Source: Alteriqipengyuania bathyomarina_B | GTDB lineage: Bacteria; Pseudomonadota; Alphaproteobacteria; Sphingomonadales; Sphingomonadaceae | DNA: 64,000 nt | NCBI RefSeq assembly: GCF_038594605.1 | Contig: NZ_JBCFZM010000001.1 | Location: 186,001-250,000 of the forward strand | Direction: 5' to 3' | In this document: in pieces, positions 44,655-53,423 of the stretch | Layout of the letters: every line of letters begins with the position of its first letter | How positions within the stretch are numbered: position 1 is the stretch's first letter | Translations under genes and position numbers: made by a program | The notes under the pieces: generated by a model | Told to the model about the DNA's origin: nothing | Seen by the model: the letters and a program-made list of their open reading frames with translations, nothing else | Database searches by the model: none

Positions 44655-47600
44655 ATGTATCGCTATCTGCTCGCCGGCACCGCACTGGCAGCTCTCGCAT
44701 CGCCGCTCGCGGCGCAGACCACCATCGAAGCAAAGCGCACCCAGCCGGTTCGCACCTCGCAGCTGAACAACGGCGCGGGCGACGATGTGAAAGTGACGGA
44801 GAACGGTTCGATCGAACTGACGAGCGGTTCGGGAATCGTGGTCGACTCCAATCATGATGCGACCAACGAAGGCGCAATCGTCGTCTCCAACGCCGATGGG
44901 GCCAGTGGGATCGAGACCATCGGCGACCGCCAGTCGGACATCGTCAACAGCGGGACGATCACGATCGACGAAACCTATACGCCGACCGACGTGGACAACG
45001 ACGGGGATATCGACGGCCCCTTCGCGGTGGGCACCGATCGCGCCGGTATCAGGATTCGCGGAAACCTGACTGGCGATATCGTCAATTCGGGCAAGATCGT
45101 CGTCGAAGGCAATGACTCGGCAGGCATTATGGTGGCCGGGACCCTGAACGGCAGTTTCGTCCACAATGGCGAGACGAGCGTTGTGGGCGATGGAAGTGTG
45201 GGTGTCGAACTGCATGACGTCACTGGCGATGTGCGGCTTGCGGGAACGGTAGCTGCGGCGGGCGAGGATACGGTCGCCGCGCGTTTTGCAGGCGATCTGG
45301 ACGGCACGCTGGTGGTGCAGGGTACGATCGCGTCGACCGGTTATCGCCTTGTCACTCCGCCCGCCGATACGAGCAAGCTCGATGCGGACGATCTGCTCCA
45401 GGGTGGGAGCGCGATCCTGATCGAAGGCGACGTGACCGGCGGCATCCGGTTCGCCACTGCACCGGCAGATGCGGACAAGGACGATCCGGACGAGGACAAG
45501 GACGGGATCGAGGACGCCAAGGAAGGCAATGCCAAGATCACCTCCTATGGTGCCGCGCCTGCGGTCGTCATCGGCGCAGCCAACCGGGATATCGCGGTAG
45601 GCGCGCTTCCGGCGACCGGAACGGGCTTCGGCATCATCGTCGACGGATCGATTTCGGGTCAGGGCGTGTATGCCGGCGTAGACGGCAACGGCATGGTCAT
45701 CGGCGGTCGCGGTGGCGATGTCGCGATCGCGGGCGGCATGGCGATCAACGGATCGGTCACGGCCACGTCGAAGGACAGCAATGCCACCGCAATTCGCTTC
45801 GGCGCAGGCGCCACGACGCCTGAATTGCGCAATGCAGGCACGATCTCGGCAACGGGCGGCGGCAGCGAGACGACAGGTGCGGTCGCAGTGGTGATCGATG
45901 CAGGGGCGAACCTCCCTTACGTGCGCAACAGCGGTGAGATAAAGGCCGTCGCGCTCAAGGACGCAGGCTCGGCGACCGCGATCCTCGATCGCAGCGGAAC
46001 GCTCCAACTGGTCGAGAACAGCGGAAAGATCAGTGCAAGCGGCGCCGAGGCCAGCTCGGGACGCAATATCGCGATCGACCTGTCGAGTGTGAGCGCCGGA
46101 GCCACCGTTCGCCAGACGGTCGTCGGTAGCGGCGTTGCAGCGCCGTCGATCAAGGGGGATATCCTGTTCGGCAGCGGAGCCGACCGGCTCGAGCTGCTCG
46201 ACGGGACCGCTGCCGGGGACGTTTCCTTCGGTGCGGGCGTCGACCGTTTCGTGCTCTCCGGGGACGCGGGCTTCAGCGGCAAGGCGAGCTTCGGCGGCCA
46301 GGCCGATGAACTCGACCTGTCTGGCACCTCGAGCTTCGCCGGCACCGCCGATTTTGCGGGCGGGGCGGGCAACCTTTCCCTCAGCGACAACGCACTGTTC
46401 AAGGGGCGGCTGCTCGGTAGCGAGAACGTCGCCGTCGCGCTCGATGGCGGGACTCTCGATCTGGGTGCGCCCACCACCATCTCTTCTCTCGCGGTTGGGT
46501 CGACCGGCGTGGTTGTCGCCACGCTCAGCAAAGACCCTGCGGCGGGCAGCGCAATCACGGTAACCGGGCAGGCCAGCTTCGCCGAAGGGGCCAAGCTGAA
46601 GCTGCGGCTGACCGACATCGCGCAGGCGGAAGGAACCTACAACGTTCTCGATGCCGGGACTCTGACTGGCGCCGATGACCTTGAATCCGACATGACACTC
46701 GTTCCGTTCATGTACGACGCGCTGCTGGCCGTGGATCAGGCGGCCGGTCTCGTTAACGTTGATATCGAGCGTAAGGCGACCTCCGAACTCGGCCTGAACC
46801 GCGCGCAGGCGGGTGCCTACGACGCACTCTACACCGCCCTTGCCGAAGACGATGACGTCGCTGGCGTATTCCTCGACATTACCGGGGCAGACGCGTTTCG
46901 CGCGGTGGTCGCGCAGACGCTGCCGGACCACGCAGGGGGCGCGTTCGACGGGCTTAGCCTGGGCATCCGGACCTTTGCCCGCAGGCTTGCCGACCCGAAG
47001 GGCCCGGTTGAAGGCGACGAGAGACTCAGGATCGTAGCGGATTTCGCTGGCTGGGACTCATCCAAGGACGAGGGCGAAACCGCCCAATACGACCTCGACG
47101 GCCTGGGCTTTTCGGGCGGGGCCGAACTTTCCACGGTCGCAGGCACGATCGGTGCCACCGCCACCTGGCTGTGGAACCGGCACGATACGCTGACCGACAA
47201 CAGCGTCGTTGCCAATGCCTATGAAGGGGCGCTCTACTGGCGTGGAAACTGGGGCGCGCTCTCCGGCTTTGCGCGCGGATCCTACAGCATCGTGGACTTC
47301 GACGGCGGGCGCTATTTCAATGCGATGAGCGGCGAGGAAGCCGTTACGCGCACTATCGATGGCGAATGGTCGGGCAATGCCACCAGCTTCATCGCCGGCG
47401 CGTCGATCGAAACCGGCTCGCAGTTCTTCTTCTTCCGGCCGTCCGTGACGCTCGATTACATCCGTCTCAGCGAGGATGGATATGCCGAGACAGGCGGTGG
47501 GGACGCGCTCGACCTGACGGTCGAAGATCGGACCAGCGACGAACTTGCGGTCAATCTCGGCAGTGCCGTGGGCTTCGACCTGCTCGGCATGCGCAGGGGC

Positions 47601-47858
47601 GACAAGAACTGGTTACGCGTCGAAGCCGAAGGCGGGTGGCGCGAAATCCTCTCGGGCGAACTGGGCGCGACGAGGGCCCGGTTTGGTGAAGGCGACAGCT
47701 TCGTCCTGACGCCTGAAGAGCGGACCAGCGGCTGGTTCGCGCGGCTGCGCGGCGTCGGCGGGGATGAATACTATACCGTTGCCGGCGAAATCTCCGCCGA
47801 GGAACACAACGATCAGATCGGTTACGCGCTGCGGGCCTCGGTAAGGTTCGCGATGTAG
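44655..47858 (+). CDS. autotransporter (type Va) with beta-helix passenger
   Basis: 1,067 residues from ATG 44655 (GGAGG ahead). A signal peptide ends S-P-L-A-A-Q. The passenger (to about residue 770) is built of repeated I-x-N-S-G-x-I-x and G-S-G-A-D-R-L-E-L type turns, typical of a beta-helix. Two Ca-binding-like loops occur, D-V-D-N-D-G-D-I-D near residue 115 and D-E-D-K-D-G-I-E-D near residue 280. The last 280 residues are an autotransporter barrel (G-A-L-Y-W-R-G-N-W-G-A-L-S-G-F-A-R-G) ending R-A-S-V-R-F-A-M. Cys is absent or nearly so, as expected for a secreted passenger. It follows the ECF/FecR/receptor genes and may be the output of that switch. No protease motif is visible in the passenger, so an adhesive or structural role is likely. 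Confidence 0.88.
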   Translation: MYRYLLAGTALAALASPLAAQTTIEAKRTQPVRTSQLNNGAGDDVKVTENGSIELTSGSGIVVDSNHDATNEGAIVVSNADGASGIETIGDRQSDIVNSGTITIDETYTPTDVDNDGDIDGPFAVGTDRAGIRIRGNLTGDIVNSGKIVVEGNDSAGIMVAGTLNGSFVHNGETSVVGDGSVGVELHDVTGDVRLAGTVAAAGEDTVAARFAGDLDGTLVVQGTIASTGYRLVTPPADTSKLDADDLLQGGSAILIEGDVTGGIRFATAPADADKDDPDEDKDGIEDAKEGNAKITSYGAAPAVVIGAANRDIAVGALPATGTGFGIIVDGSISGQGVYAGVDGNGMVIGGRGGDVAIAGGMAINGSVTATSKDSNATAIRFGAGATTPELRNAGTISATGGGSETTGAVAVVIDAGANLPYVRNSGEIKAVALKDAGSATAILDRSGTLQLVENSGKISASGAEASSGRNIAIDLSSVSAGATVRQTVVGSGVAAPSIKGDILFGSGADRLELLDGTAAGDVSFGAGVDRFVLSGDAGFSGKASFGGQADELDLSGTSSFAGTADFAGGAGNLSLSDNALFKGRLLGSENVAVALDGGTLDLGAPTTISSLAVGSTGVVVATLSKDPAAGSAITVTGQASFAEGAKLKLRLTDIAQAEGTYNVLDAGTLTGADDLESDMTLVPFMYDALLAVDQAAGLVNVDIERKATSELGLNRAQAGAYDALYTALAEDDDVAGVFLDITGADAFRAVVAQTLPDHAGGAFDGLSLGIRTFARRLADPKGPVEGDERLRIVADFAGWDSSKDEGETAQYDLDGLGFSGGAELSTVAGTIGATATWLWNRHDTLTDNSVVANAYEGALYWRGNWGALSGFARGSYSIVDFDGGRYFNAMSGEEAVTRTIDGEWSGNATSFIAGASIETGSQFFFFRPSVTLDYIRLSEDGYAETGGGDALDLTVEDRTSDELAVNLGSAVGFDLLGMRRGDKNWLRVEAEGGWREILSGELGATRARFGEGDSFVLTPEERTSGWFARLRGVGGDEYYTVAGEISAEEHNDQIGYALRASVRFAM

Positions 47859-48001
47859 CCGGGTCGACGGTCCCCCTGGGCTGTGGACCTGTCGTCGCTT
47901 CTCGAAGTCGCAGGCCAAAGCCTACATCCGTCTTCCCGTTGATCCGGGCGGGGACATCCAATGGCCATACGCCAACGGATGCTCCCGCCCGGACTTCATT
48001 T
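47859..48001 (+). terminator. terminator after autotransporter
   Basis: TCCGGGCGGG (47943-47952) pairs perfectly with CCCGCCCGGA (47984-47993) in a long-loop hairpin, followed by CTTCATTTTTA. It lies between the convergent autotransporter and siderophore-receptor genes and should stop the plus-strand transcript. The T-run extends to 48003. Confidence 0.6.
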
Positions 48002-50212
48002 TTAGTATCGGAACGCTATCGAAACGATTGCCTGCCGCCCGGTGGCAGGCACCGCGAAGTGGGGCCGGCGCAGTTTCTGAACGTAACGTTCGTCGGTCAC
48101 GTTCTTCACGTTGAGCCGCAAGCCGACATAGTCGTTGAATGCGAACGCCGCGAACAGGTCTCCCCGCACATAGCCATCGGCCGAAATCAGGTTGTCCGCA
48201 TCGGCGAAGCGGCCGGACTGGTGATAGATCCCGCCGCCGAAGCTGAACCGCTCGCTCATTTCGACATTGGCCGTCAGCGTCAGGTTGTGCTCGGGCGTGT
48301 TGGGCAGCGTGTTGCCGACTGTCGAGGTGGCATCGTCGGTCGGGTCGTCGTTTTCGGACGCCTCGTCCTGACGCACCTGACTGTCGATGTAGGTATAGCC
48401 ACCGAAGAGCGACACAGGGCCCGCGCGGCCTGTCACACCTAGCTCGAAGCCCTGAATCCGGCCTGCAGCGATGATGTCCTCATCACCTGTGTCGAACGAA
48501 TCGATTGGCAGGATGTTGCCCCGATCGACCTGGAAGGCAGCCGCCGAAATCTGCATTGCGCCGCCGAACAGCTCTGCCTTGGCACCGATTTCGTAATTCT
48601 CGGTTTCCTGCGGCTTGTAGCCATCATCCCGGATGGAAACATTGTCCGATCCGAGGCCCACGTCGGTGCCCGGAGGGTTCTTCGCATTCGCGTAGGAGGC
48701 ATAGATGCTGACCGATGGCACCGGCTTGTAGATCGCGCCCGCCTGCCAGCTGACGAAGTCGGTTTCGGTCGCGCCGGCATAGCTACCGCCACGCCCTGCG
48801 CCCGAGCCGGTGGCCCGGTAATCGGTATAGCGCACGCCGCCGTTCAGGATCAGCTGCGGGATAAGCGTGATCGAATCGAACAGGTAGACGCTGATGTCTT
48901 CCGCATTGGCCAGCGTGGGTGTGGTCGCCCGCGTGATCGAGCCGCTCCACGGGTCGCTGGGGTCCGGGTTTTGCAGATCGGTGCAATTGAACGCCGCGAT
49001 TTCGTTTGCCGGGCAATTGCGGTCGCCGGTGTCGACGCTGTAATTGAGGTTATAAGTGTCGGCCCAGCTGTATTCGGCACCGATTGAAAGGCTATGTTCG
49101 ATGCTGCCGGTTGCAAACTCGCCGGAGATATTCGCGTTCGCGGCCATCGTCTCGGTGTTCGAATTGCGGCTCTTGATCGCGCGCCACACGAGACCGTCGG
49201 CGACATTGCCGGCGCTGTCGTCCGGGTTGGTGACGATGTAGTCCATGTCGCTGTCGGAATAGCGCATCAGCGCCGACGCGCTCCAGCCATTGCCCAGATC
49301 GTGGTCGAACTTGAAGGTCGTGGTGTCGACCCGTGTCTTCTGGAAATCGCGCGCCAGCAGGCCATAGAAGTTGTCGTAATCGACATCGGCCGGAACGCGC
49401 CGTCCATCGGGCAACTGGCCACGCGAGGTCAGCGGAATACCGTAGTCGGGCAGCCCGTCGCTCTCGAAGTGATAATGCGTCAGGCTGGCAACGGTGTCGG
49501 TGCCCACGCCGAAGGCGATCGAGGGTGAAATGCCCCACTTATCATTGAAGACAGCGTCCCGGCCCGGGGTGTTCGAATCGTGGAACAGGCCGACCAGTCG
49601 CACAGCGAACTTGTCGCCTAGCTGCCGGTTCACGTCGGCGGTTACCCGGTAGAGGTCCGATGTGCCGATGGACCCTGTTGCCGAAACGAAATTGCCTTCG
49701 CGTGCGGTCTTGCTGACGATGTTGATTCCGCCAGCAGCCGCGCCGCGCCCGCCAAATGCGCCGCTCGGGCCCTTGAAGACTTCGATCCGCTCCACAGCGA
49801 AGGTCTCGCGCGTCTGCGATCCGATGTCGCGCGCGCCATCGACGAAGATGTCGGCGGTTGCATCGACGCCGCGGATCAGCGGAATGTCGGCAGCCGAGGT
49901 GCCGCCTTCACCCGCGCCGAGCGTGATCCCGGGGACGTTTTGCAGTGCATCCTCGAAGGAGTAGGACGCGGTCTGCTCCAGCGTCTCTTCGGTGAGGACG
50001 TTCACGATCCGAGGCGTGTCGAGGATCGAAGCGGTGCTTTCCTGCAGCTCAAGCTCGTCTGCGCGCTCGCCGGAGACAATGATATCGGTGCCGGGCTGCG
50101 CGCTGGCTTCCACCGCGCTTTCCTCTGCGAGGGCAGGCGCGCTTGCGATGAAGCCGACACATCCCAGAGCGAGATAGGTGGCCGGTTTGCGGGCGGCGTT
50201 GGTGCGTTTCAT
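48002..50212 (-). CDS. fiu: Fiu-type catecholate siderophore TonB receptor
   Basis: 736 residues from ATG 50212. A signal peptide ends P-A-L-A-E. The TonB box region is D-I-I-V-S-G. The plug has L-I-R-G-V-D-A-T-A-D-I-F-V-D-G-A-R-D-I-G-S-Q-T and V-F-K-G-P-S-G-A-F-G-G-R-G-A-A-A-G-G-I-N, typical of the Fiu branch for catecholate siderophores and related monomeric catechols. The barrel ends with V-S-I-A-F-R-Y (aromatic terminus). A candidate Fur box is 74 bases upstream, and the PiuC-type oxygenase gene precedes it, as in the fiu-ybiX pair of enterics. The receptor has its own promoter region but lies at the end of the iron operon. Confidence 0.9.
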   Translation of the reverse strand: MKRTNAARKPATYLALGCVGFIASAPALAEESAVEASAQPGTDIIVSGERADELELQESTASILDTPRIVNVLTEETLEQTASYSFEDALQNVPGITLGAGEGGTSAADIPLIRGVDATADIFVDGARDIGSQTRETFAVERIEVFKGPSGAFGGRGAAAGGINIVSKTAREGNFVSATGSIGTSDLYRVTADVNRQLGDKFAVRLVGLFHDSNTPGRDAVFNDKWGISPSIAFGVGTDTVASLTHYHFESDGLPDYGIPLTSRGQLPDGRRVPADVDYDNFYGLLARDFQKTRVDTTTFKFDHDLGNGWSASALMRYSDSDMDYIVTNPDDSAGNVADGLVWRAIKSRNSNTETMAANANISGEFATGSIEHSLSIGAEYSWADTYNLNYSVDTGDRNCPANEIAAFNCTDLQNPDPSDPWSGSITRATTPTLANAEDISVYLFDSITLIPQLILNGGVRYTDYRATGSGAGRGGSYAGATETDFVSWQAGAIYKPVPSVSIYASYANAKNPPGTDVGLGSDNVSIRDDGYKPQETENYEIGAKAELFGGAMQISAAAFQVDRGNILPIDSFDTGDEDIIAAGRIQGFELGVTGRAGPVSLFGGYTYIDSQVRQDEASENDDPTDDATSTVGNTLPNTPEHNLTLTANVEMSERFSFGGGIYHQSGRFADADNLISADGYVRGDLFAAFAFNDYVGLRLNVKNVTDERYVQKLRRPHFAVPATGRQAIVSIAFRY

Positions 50213-50285
50213 GATCGGATGCTTTTTCCCTGTCCGTGTGATGAACGGTGCCTATGAAAGGGCAGGGCGGCCGAGTCAATGAAAA

Positions 50286-50306
50286 TGCGAACTATTCTCA
50301 TTCGCA
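50286..50306 (-). promoter_or_regulatory. candidate Fur box upstream of fiu
   Basis: TGCGAA-N9-TTCGCA is a six-base inverted repeat with an AT-rich centre (CTATTCTCA) 74 bases before the receptor start. The central ATTCTCA and the symmetry resemble alphaproteobacterial Fur sites. A half-match, TGCGAATG, is found at 54116-54123 ahead of the PepSY gene. Confidence 0.55.
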
Positions 50307-50340
50307 ATGATATATCGCGGGAATCCAGGCTTTGAAAGCG

Positions 50341-51024
50341 TCAGGAGTCCGCCCAGCTACGCATCAGATTGTGGTAGAGGTTGGTCAGCTCAAGTACGGC
50401 CTCGTCCTGCGGACCACGATCTGCCGAGAGAACCCTGACCGTCCGATCGAGACGGTAGAGTTGCTCGCGCTGGACCGGATCGCGCACCATGCTTTGCAGC
50501 CAGAAAAAGCTCGCGACGCGCGCGCCGCTCGTCACTGGCGTGACTCGGTGGACGCTCGATGCAGGGTAAAGCACCATGTCGCCTGCGGGCAGTTTGACCC
50601 GCTGTTCGCCGAACAGGTCTTCCACAACCAGTTCGCCGCCCTCGTAACTCTCGGGATCGCACAGGAAGAGCGTCGCCGACAGGTCGCTGCGAATCCGAAA
50701 ATCGGTGCCATCGAGCCGACGGATCGAGTTGTCGACATGGTTGCCGAACGTCTCGCCGCCCTCGTATCGGTTGAAGAGCGGCGGAAAGACCTTGAGGGGG
50801 AGGGCGGCAGCGACGAATTCGGGCGCCTTGCCGAGCGCGTCGAGCACGATCCGGCCCGCTTTTTGCGCGACCTCGCTGCTCTTGGATAATTGGCGGTTGC
50901 GCTTGGCGCCACGCGACTGATGGCCCGAGGTTTCGTTGCCATCGACCCACTCGGCCGCGTCGATCATCGTGCGCAGGTTCGCCACCTGCTCGGCACTCAA
51001 CACGTTTTCGATCCGAACCATCAT
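50341..51024 (-). CDS. piuC: PKHD-type Fe(II)/2-oxoglutarate oxygenase (PiuC/YbiX)
   Basis: 227 residues, the family length, from ATG 51024 with AGGAGAG ahead. The metal ligands are His and Asp in F-G-N-H-V-D-N-S-I-R and His in S-S-V-H-R-V-T-P-V; an Arg in G-A-R-V-A-S-F-F-W-L-Q-S should bind 2-oxoglutarate. The N-terminus has A-E-W-V-D-G, G-H-Q-S-R-G-A-K-R-N-R-Q-L. PiuC proteins accompany catecholate receptors, and their substrate is not settled. It lies 10 bases after apbE. Confidence 0.92.
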   Translation of the reverse strand: MMVRIENVLSAEQVANLRTMIDAAEWVDGNETSGHQSRGAKRNRQLSKSSEVAQKAGRIVLDALGKAPEFVAAALPLKVFPPLFNRYEGGETFGNHVDNSIRRLDGTDFRIRSDLSATLFLCDPESYEGGELVVEDLFGEQRVKLPAGDMVLYPASSVHRVTPVTSGARVASFFWLQSMVRDPVQREQLYRLDRTVRVLSADRGPQDEAVLELTNLYHNLMRSWADS

Positions 51025-51034
51025 AGCGGCTCTC

Positions 51035-52036
51035 CTATTGTTTCCATGCGCGCCATGCGGCGCTTTCGGCCACGCGCTGCGGCCCTACGATCCGCGCGGG
51101 CAGGCTGTGCCGGTCCGCGAAGGCGATGCCTTCATCCATTCCCAATACGATCAGCGCGGTCGCCAGCGCATCGGCTTGCATACAGCCGGGATGGAGCACG
51201 CTGGCCGAGAGTGCGTCGTTTGTTGGCGTGCCGCCGACGGGATCGAGCGTGTGCGACCATGAACGCCCACCCAGGGCGCGCCGCCGCTCCCAGTGCCCGG
51301 ATGTGGCGAGGGCCCAGCCCGTCAGGCCGATCCGCGTGCGACCTGCTGCCGATCCGGGCGGCGCTGCAAGGTCGATCCACCAGGGCAGGGCATCGGCCCG
51401 CAGGCCGATTGCTTTCGATTCTCCGCCGATGTCGAGCAGCATGTGTTCGATCCCGAGCCGCATCAGCGCGGCCACTCCCATATCGACCGCAAAGCCCTTG
51501 GCGATGCCCGACAGGTCCAGCGTCGCTCCGCCCGGCTGGACGATCGTATCGCGCGCCTCGCCTTGGATCGACGAAGCGTCGAAATGCGGGGCGCGCTCGC
51601 CCGATGGATCCGCGTCGCCGATGGCCTGAGGCCCAAAACCCCAGGCGTTGCTCTGCGCTCCCAGCAGCGGATCGAACGCGCCACGGCTGGCGCGCTGGAT
51701 CGCGAACGCACAGTCGAGAACCTGTCGAAATTGCGGGCCAATCGCGTGGCGGCTGCCCGCCGCGCCCGCATTGAAGCGGCTGATCTGCGAATCCTCGCGC
51801 CACTGGCTCATCTGCGCGATTACGCTCTCGAAGCATCGCCCGAGAGCAGCCTCGATCCTCCCGACCTCCAAAGCCTCCGGGGCGAGCGCATGAAGCGACC
51901 ATCCGGTCCCCATCGTGGAGCCCGACAGTGTGACCGTGCGCGCATCCGCCGGCGCGAGGGTGCAAACCGGCTCGCCCGGCGGCAACAGTAAATCGAGTGT
52001 CGCGTCCGCTTCGTTTCGTGCAGCCTCAGAGTTCAA
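51035..52036 (-). CDS. apbE: ApbE, FAD:protein FMN transferase
   Basis: 333 residues from ATG 52036, which overlaps the DUF4198 stop (ATGA). The ApbE motifs are present: T-M-G-T-G-W-S near residue 45, M-S-Q-W-R-E-D-S-Q-I-S-R-F, D-L-S-G-I-A-K-G-F-A-V-D, L-L-D-I-G-G-E, and S-H-T-L-D-P-V-G-G where H-I-I-D-P-R-T-G is usual. ApbE attaches FMN covalently to a Thr/Ser of exported redox proteins. I see no clear export signal or lipobox at the N-terminus, unlike many ApbE proteins. The likely substrates are DUF2271 or PepSY proteins encoded just upstream. Confidence 0.93.
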   Translation of the reverse strand: MNSEAARNEADATLDLLLPPGEPVCTLAPADARTVTLSGSTMGTGWSLHALAPEALEVGRIEAALGRCFESVIAQMSQWREDSQISRFNAGAAGSRHAIGPQFRQVLDCAFAIQRASRGAFDPLLGAQSNAWGFGPQAIGDADPSGERAPHFDASSIQGEARDTIVQPGGATLDLSGIAKGFAVDMGVAALMRLGIEHMLLDIGGESKAIGLRADALPWWIDLAAPPGSAAGRTRIGLTGWALATSGHWERRRALGGRSWSHTLDPVGGTPTNDALSASVLHPGCMQADALATALIVLGMDEGIAFADRHSLPARIVGPQRVAESAAWRAWKQ

Positions 52037-52848
52037 AGCGGCATGAATTCGAGCACGGCGGTGTAGGACATGCGGCGTGCGTTGCCCGCTTCGTATTCGC
52101 CGCGACCTGCCGAGGCTTCGAGGTAGTACATCCCCGGCTCGTCCGCGTTCAGCGTCACCATGCCATCGGCATCGGTGGTCAGGGTCTGGATGCCCGGCTC
52201 GTCGCGATAGCGCGTGCCGCCGGCGACGAATTCCAGCTCGAGCCCTGCGGCCGGTTCGCCATCCAGCAGGAACTTCATCTGCGCCGCCTCGCCCGCGACA
52301 AGATCGTTCGGGTGGGTGACCGGGATCATCTCAATGCCGACATTGGTCGGGGCCAGCGCGGTGTCGTTCGGCGCGCCCAGCGTCACGAAGGTTTCGGTGC
52401 GCGAGCTGACTTCGCTCATGCGGACATTGGTCGCGCCTTCGGGAATGGCGGTGGCCGCTTCCTCACGCGAACCACGCCAGCGCCGCCGTTCGCCGTCGAA
52501 CTCGTAGAAACCCATCATGCCATCGCTGGCCAGCGCGACGCGATAGGTGCCCTGCTGTTTGAGCGCGACATCGAAGACGCTGCGATAGGCACCGCTGCCA
52601 ATGATGTTAGCTTCGACCGGCTGGCCATCGGGCCCGGTGACGACCAGATCGTCGAGCCCCAGAGGGCGATGTTCGAAGATGAACAGGCCGTTCGATGCAG
52701 CCGCGTCGACGGTGATCGTTTCTTCCTCGCCCGCCATCACCGTGGAGGAAGGCAGCAGCCAGCGACGATGCGCTTCGGCCGTGGTAGGCATAAGGGTCGA
52801 AAGGCCGAGCGCGAGGGTCGCGGCGATCATGGAAGGCTTGGCAAACAT
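52033..52848 (-). CDS. DUF4198 periplasmic protein
   Basis: 271 residues from ATG 52848 (AGGAAA ahead). A signal peptide ends T-T-A-E-A-H-R. H-R-R-W-L-L-P-S at the mature N-terminus is the usual DUF4198 opening, with a metal-binding-like His. The fold should be two beta-sandwich domains (V-T-G-P-D-G-Q-P-V; T-T-D-A-D-G-M-V-T-L). DUF4198/NikM-like proteins occur beside metal-uptake genes. It is translationally coupled to apbE. Confidence 0.87.
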   Translation of the reverse strand: MFAKPSMIAATLALGLSTLMPTTAEAHRRWLLPSSTVMAGEEETITVDAAASNGLFIFEHRPLGLDDLVVTGPDGQPVEANIIGSGAYRSVFDVALKQQGTYRVALASDGMMGFYEFDGERRRWRGSREEAATAIPEGATNVRMSEVSSRTETFVTLGAPNDTALAPTNVGIEMIPVTHPNDLVAGEAAQMKFLLDGEPAAGLELEFVAGGTRYRDEPGIQTLTTDADGMVTLNADEPGMYYLEASAGRGEYEAGNARRMSYTAVLEFMPL

Positions 52849-52878
52849 GGCGGATTTCCTGTCTGGTTGGTGTCGGGA

Positions 52879-53400
52879 TCAGGGCTTGATCGAAAGGCGC
52901 ACGGAGCCGAGCTCTTTCGAGCCGGACTTCGTGCCGGCCATCGGTTTTTTCGGGGGCCACTGGAACGGGATGCTGACCAGTTCGCGTCCGCCAACCTCGC
53001 GGGCGGCCTCTACGCGCAAGACATAGGAACCTGCGGCCAGCCGGGGCAGCGGCCGGGTTCCTTCACGAAACCGCAGGGTGTAGTTGCCAGGCGCCTGGGT
53101 CGGCCCGCTGATGCCGTTCGCGGGCATCTCGGTGGAGCGGCCCGCGCGGCGCCACCAGGTCCGCATGTCGGGCAGCCACTTGCGCGGATCGTCGCCGCGC
53201 AGGTCCGTATCGTACCAGACGTCGAGATTGGCGACCGCCTTGCCATCGGCATTCTCGATCCAGATCGCGACGTATGGGTTGTGGTATTCCGCCACACGAA
53301 GCTTCGGAATCTCGATCTGTACCTGCATCTCGCCAGCGAGGGCGGGGGAGCCGGCGACCACGAAAGTGGCGGGTATGGCGAGCCATTTTGTTTTGCGCAT
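52879..53400 (-). CDS. DUF2271 periplasmic protein, probable flavinylation target
   Basis: 173 residues from ATG 53400; sequence upstream of this in the same frame is not protein-like. A signal peptide ends S-P-A-L-A-G. The DUF2271 body has Y-V-A-I-W-I-E, W-Y-D-T-D-L-R-G, W-W-R-R-A-G-R, and I-S-G-P-T-Q-A-P-G-N-Y-T-L. In relatives the last segment is close to T-G-A-T-R-x-P-G-x-Y, which resembles the ApbE target motif; here the Ala is Pro. With ApbE and PepSY in the same operon, it is a candidate FMN-carrying periplasmic electron carrier. Confidence 0.85.
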   Translation of the reverse strand: MRKTKWLAIPATFVVAGSPALAGEMQVQIEIPKLRVAEYHNPYVAIWIENADGKAVANLDVWYDTDLRGDDPRKWLPDMRTWWRRAGRSTEMPANGISGPTQAPGNYTLRFREGTRPLPRLAAGSYVLRVEAAREVGGRELVSIPFQWPPKKPMAGTKSGSKELGSVRLSIKP

Positions 53401-53423
53401 GAGCGTATCCTCGGGTCGGAAAA

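Noticed and set aside
44526..46931. 801-codon open frame opposite the autotransporter
   Set aside because: Arg/Gly/Ala-rich with no recognisable motif. The plus strand has signal peptide, repeats and barrel.
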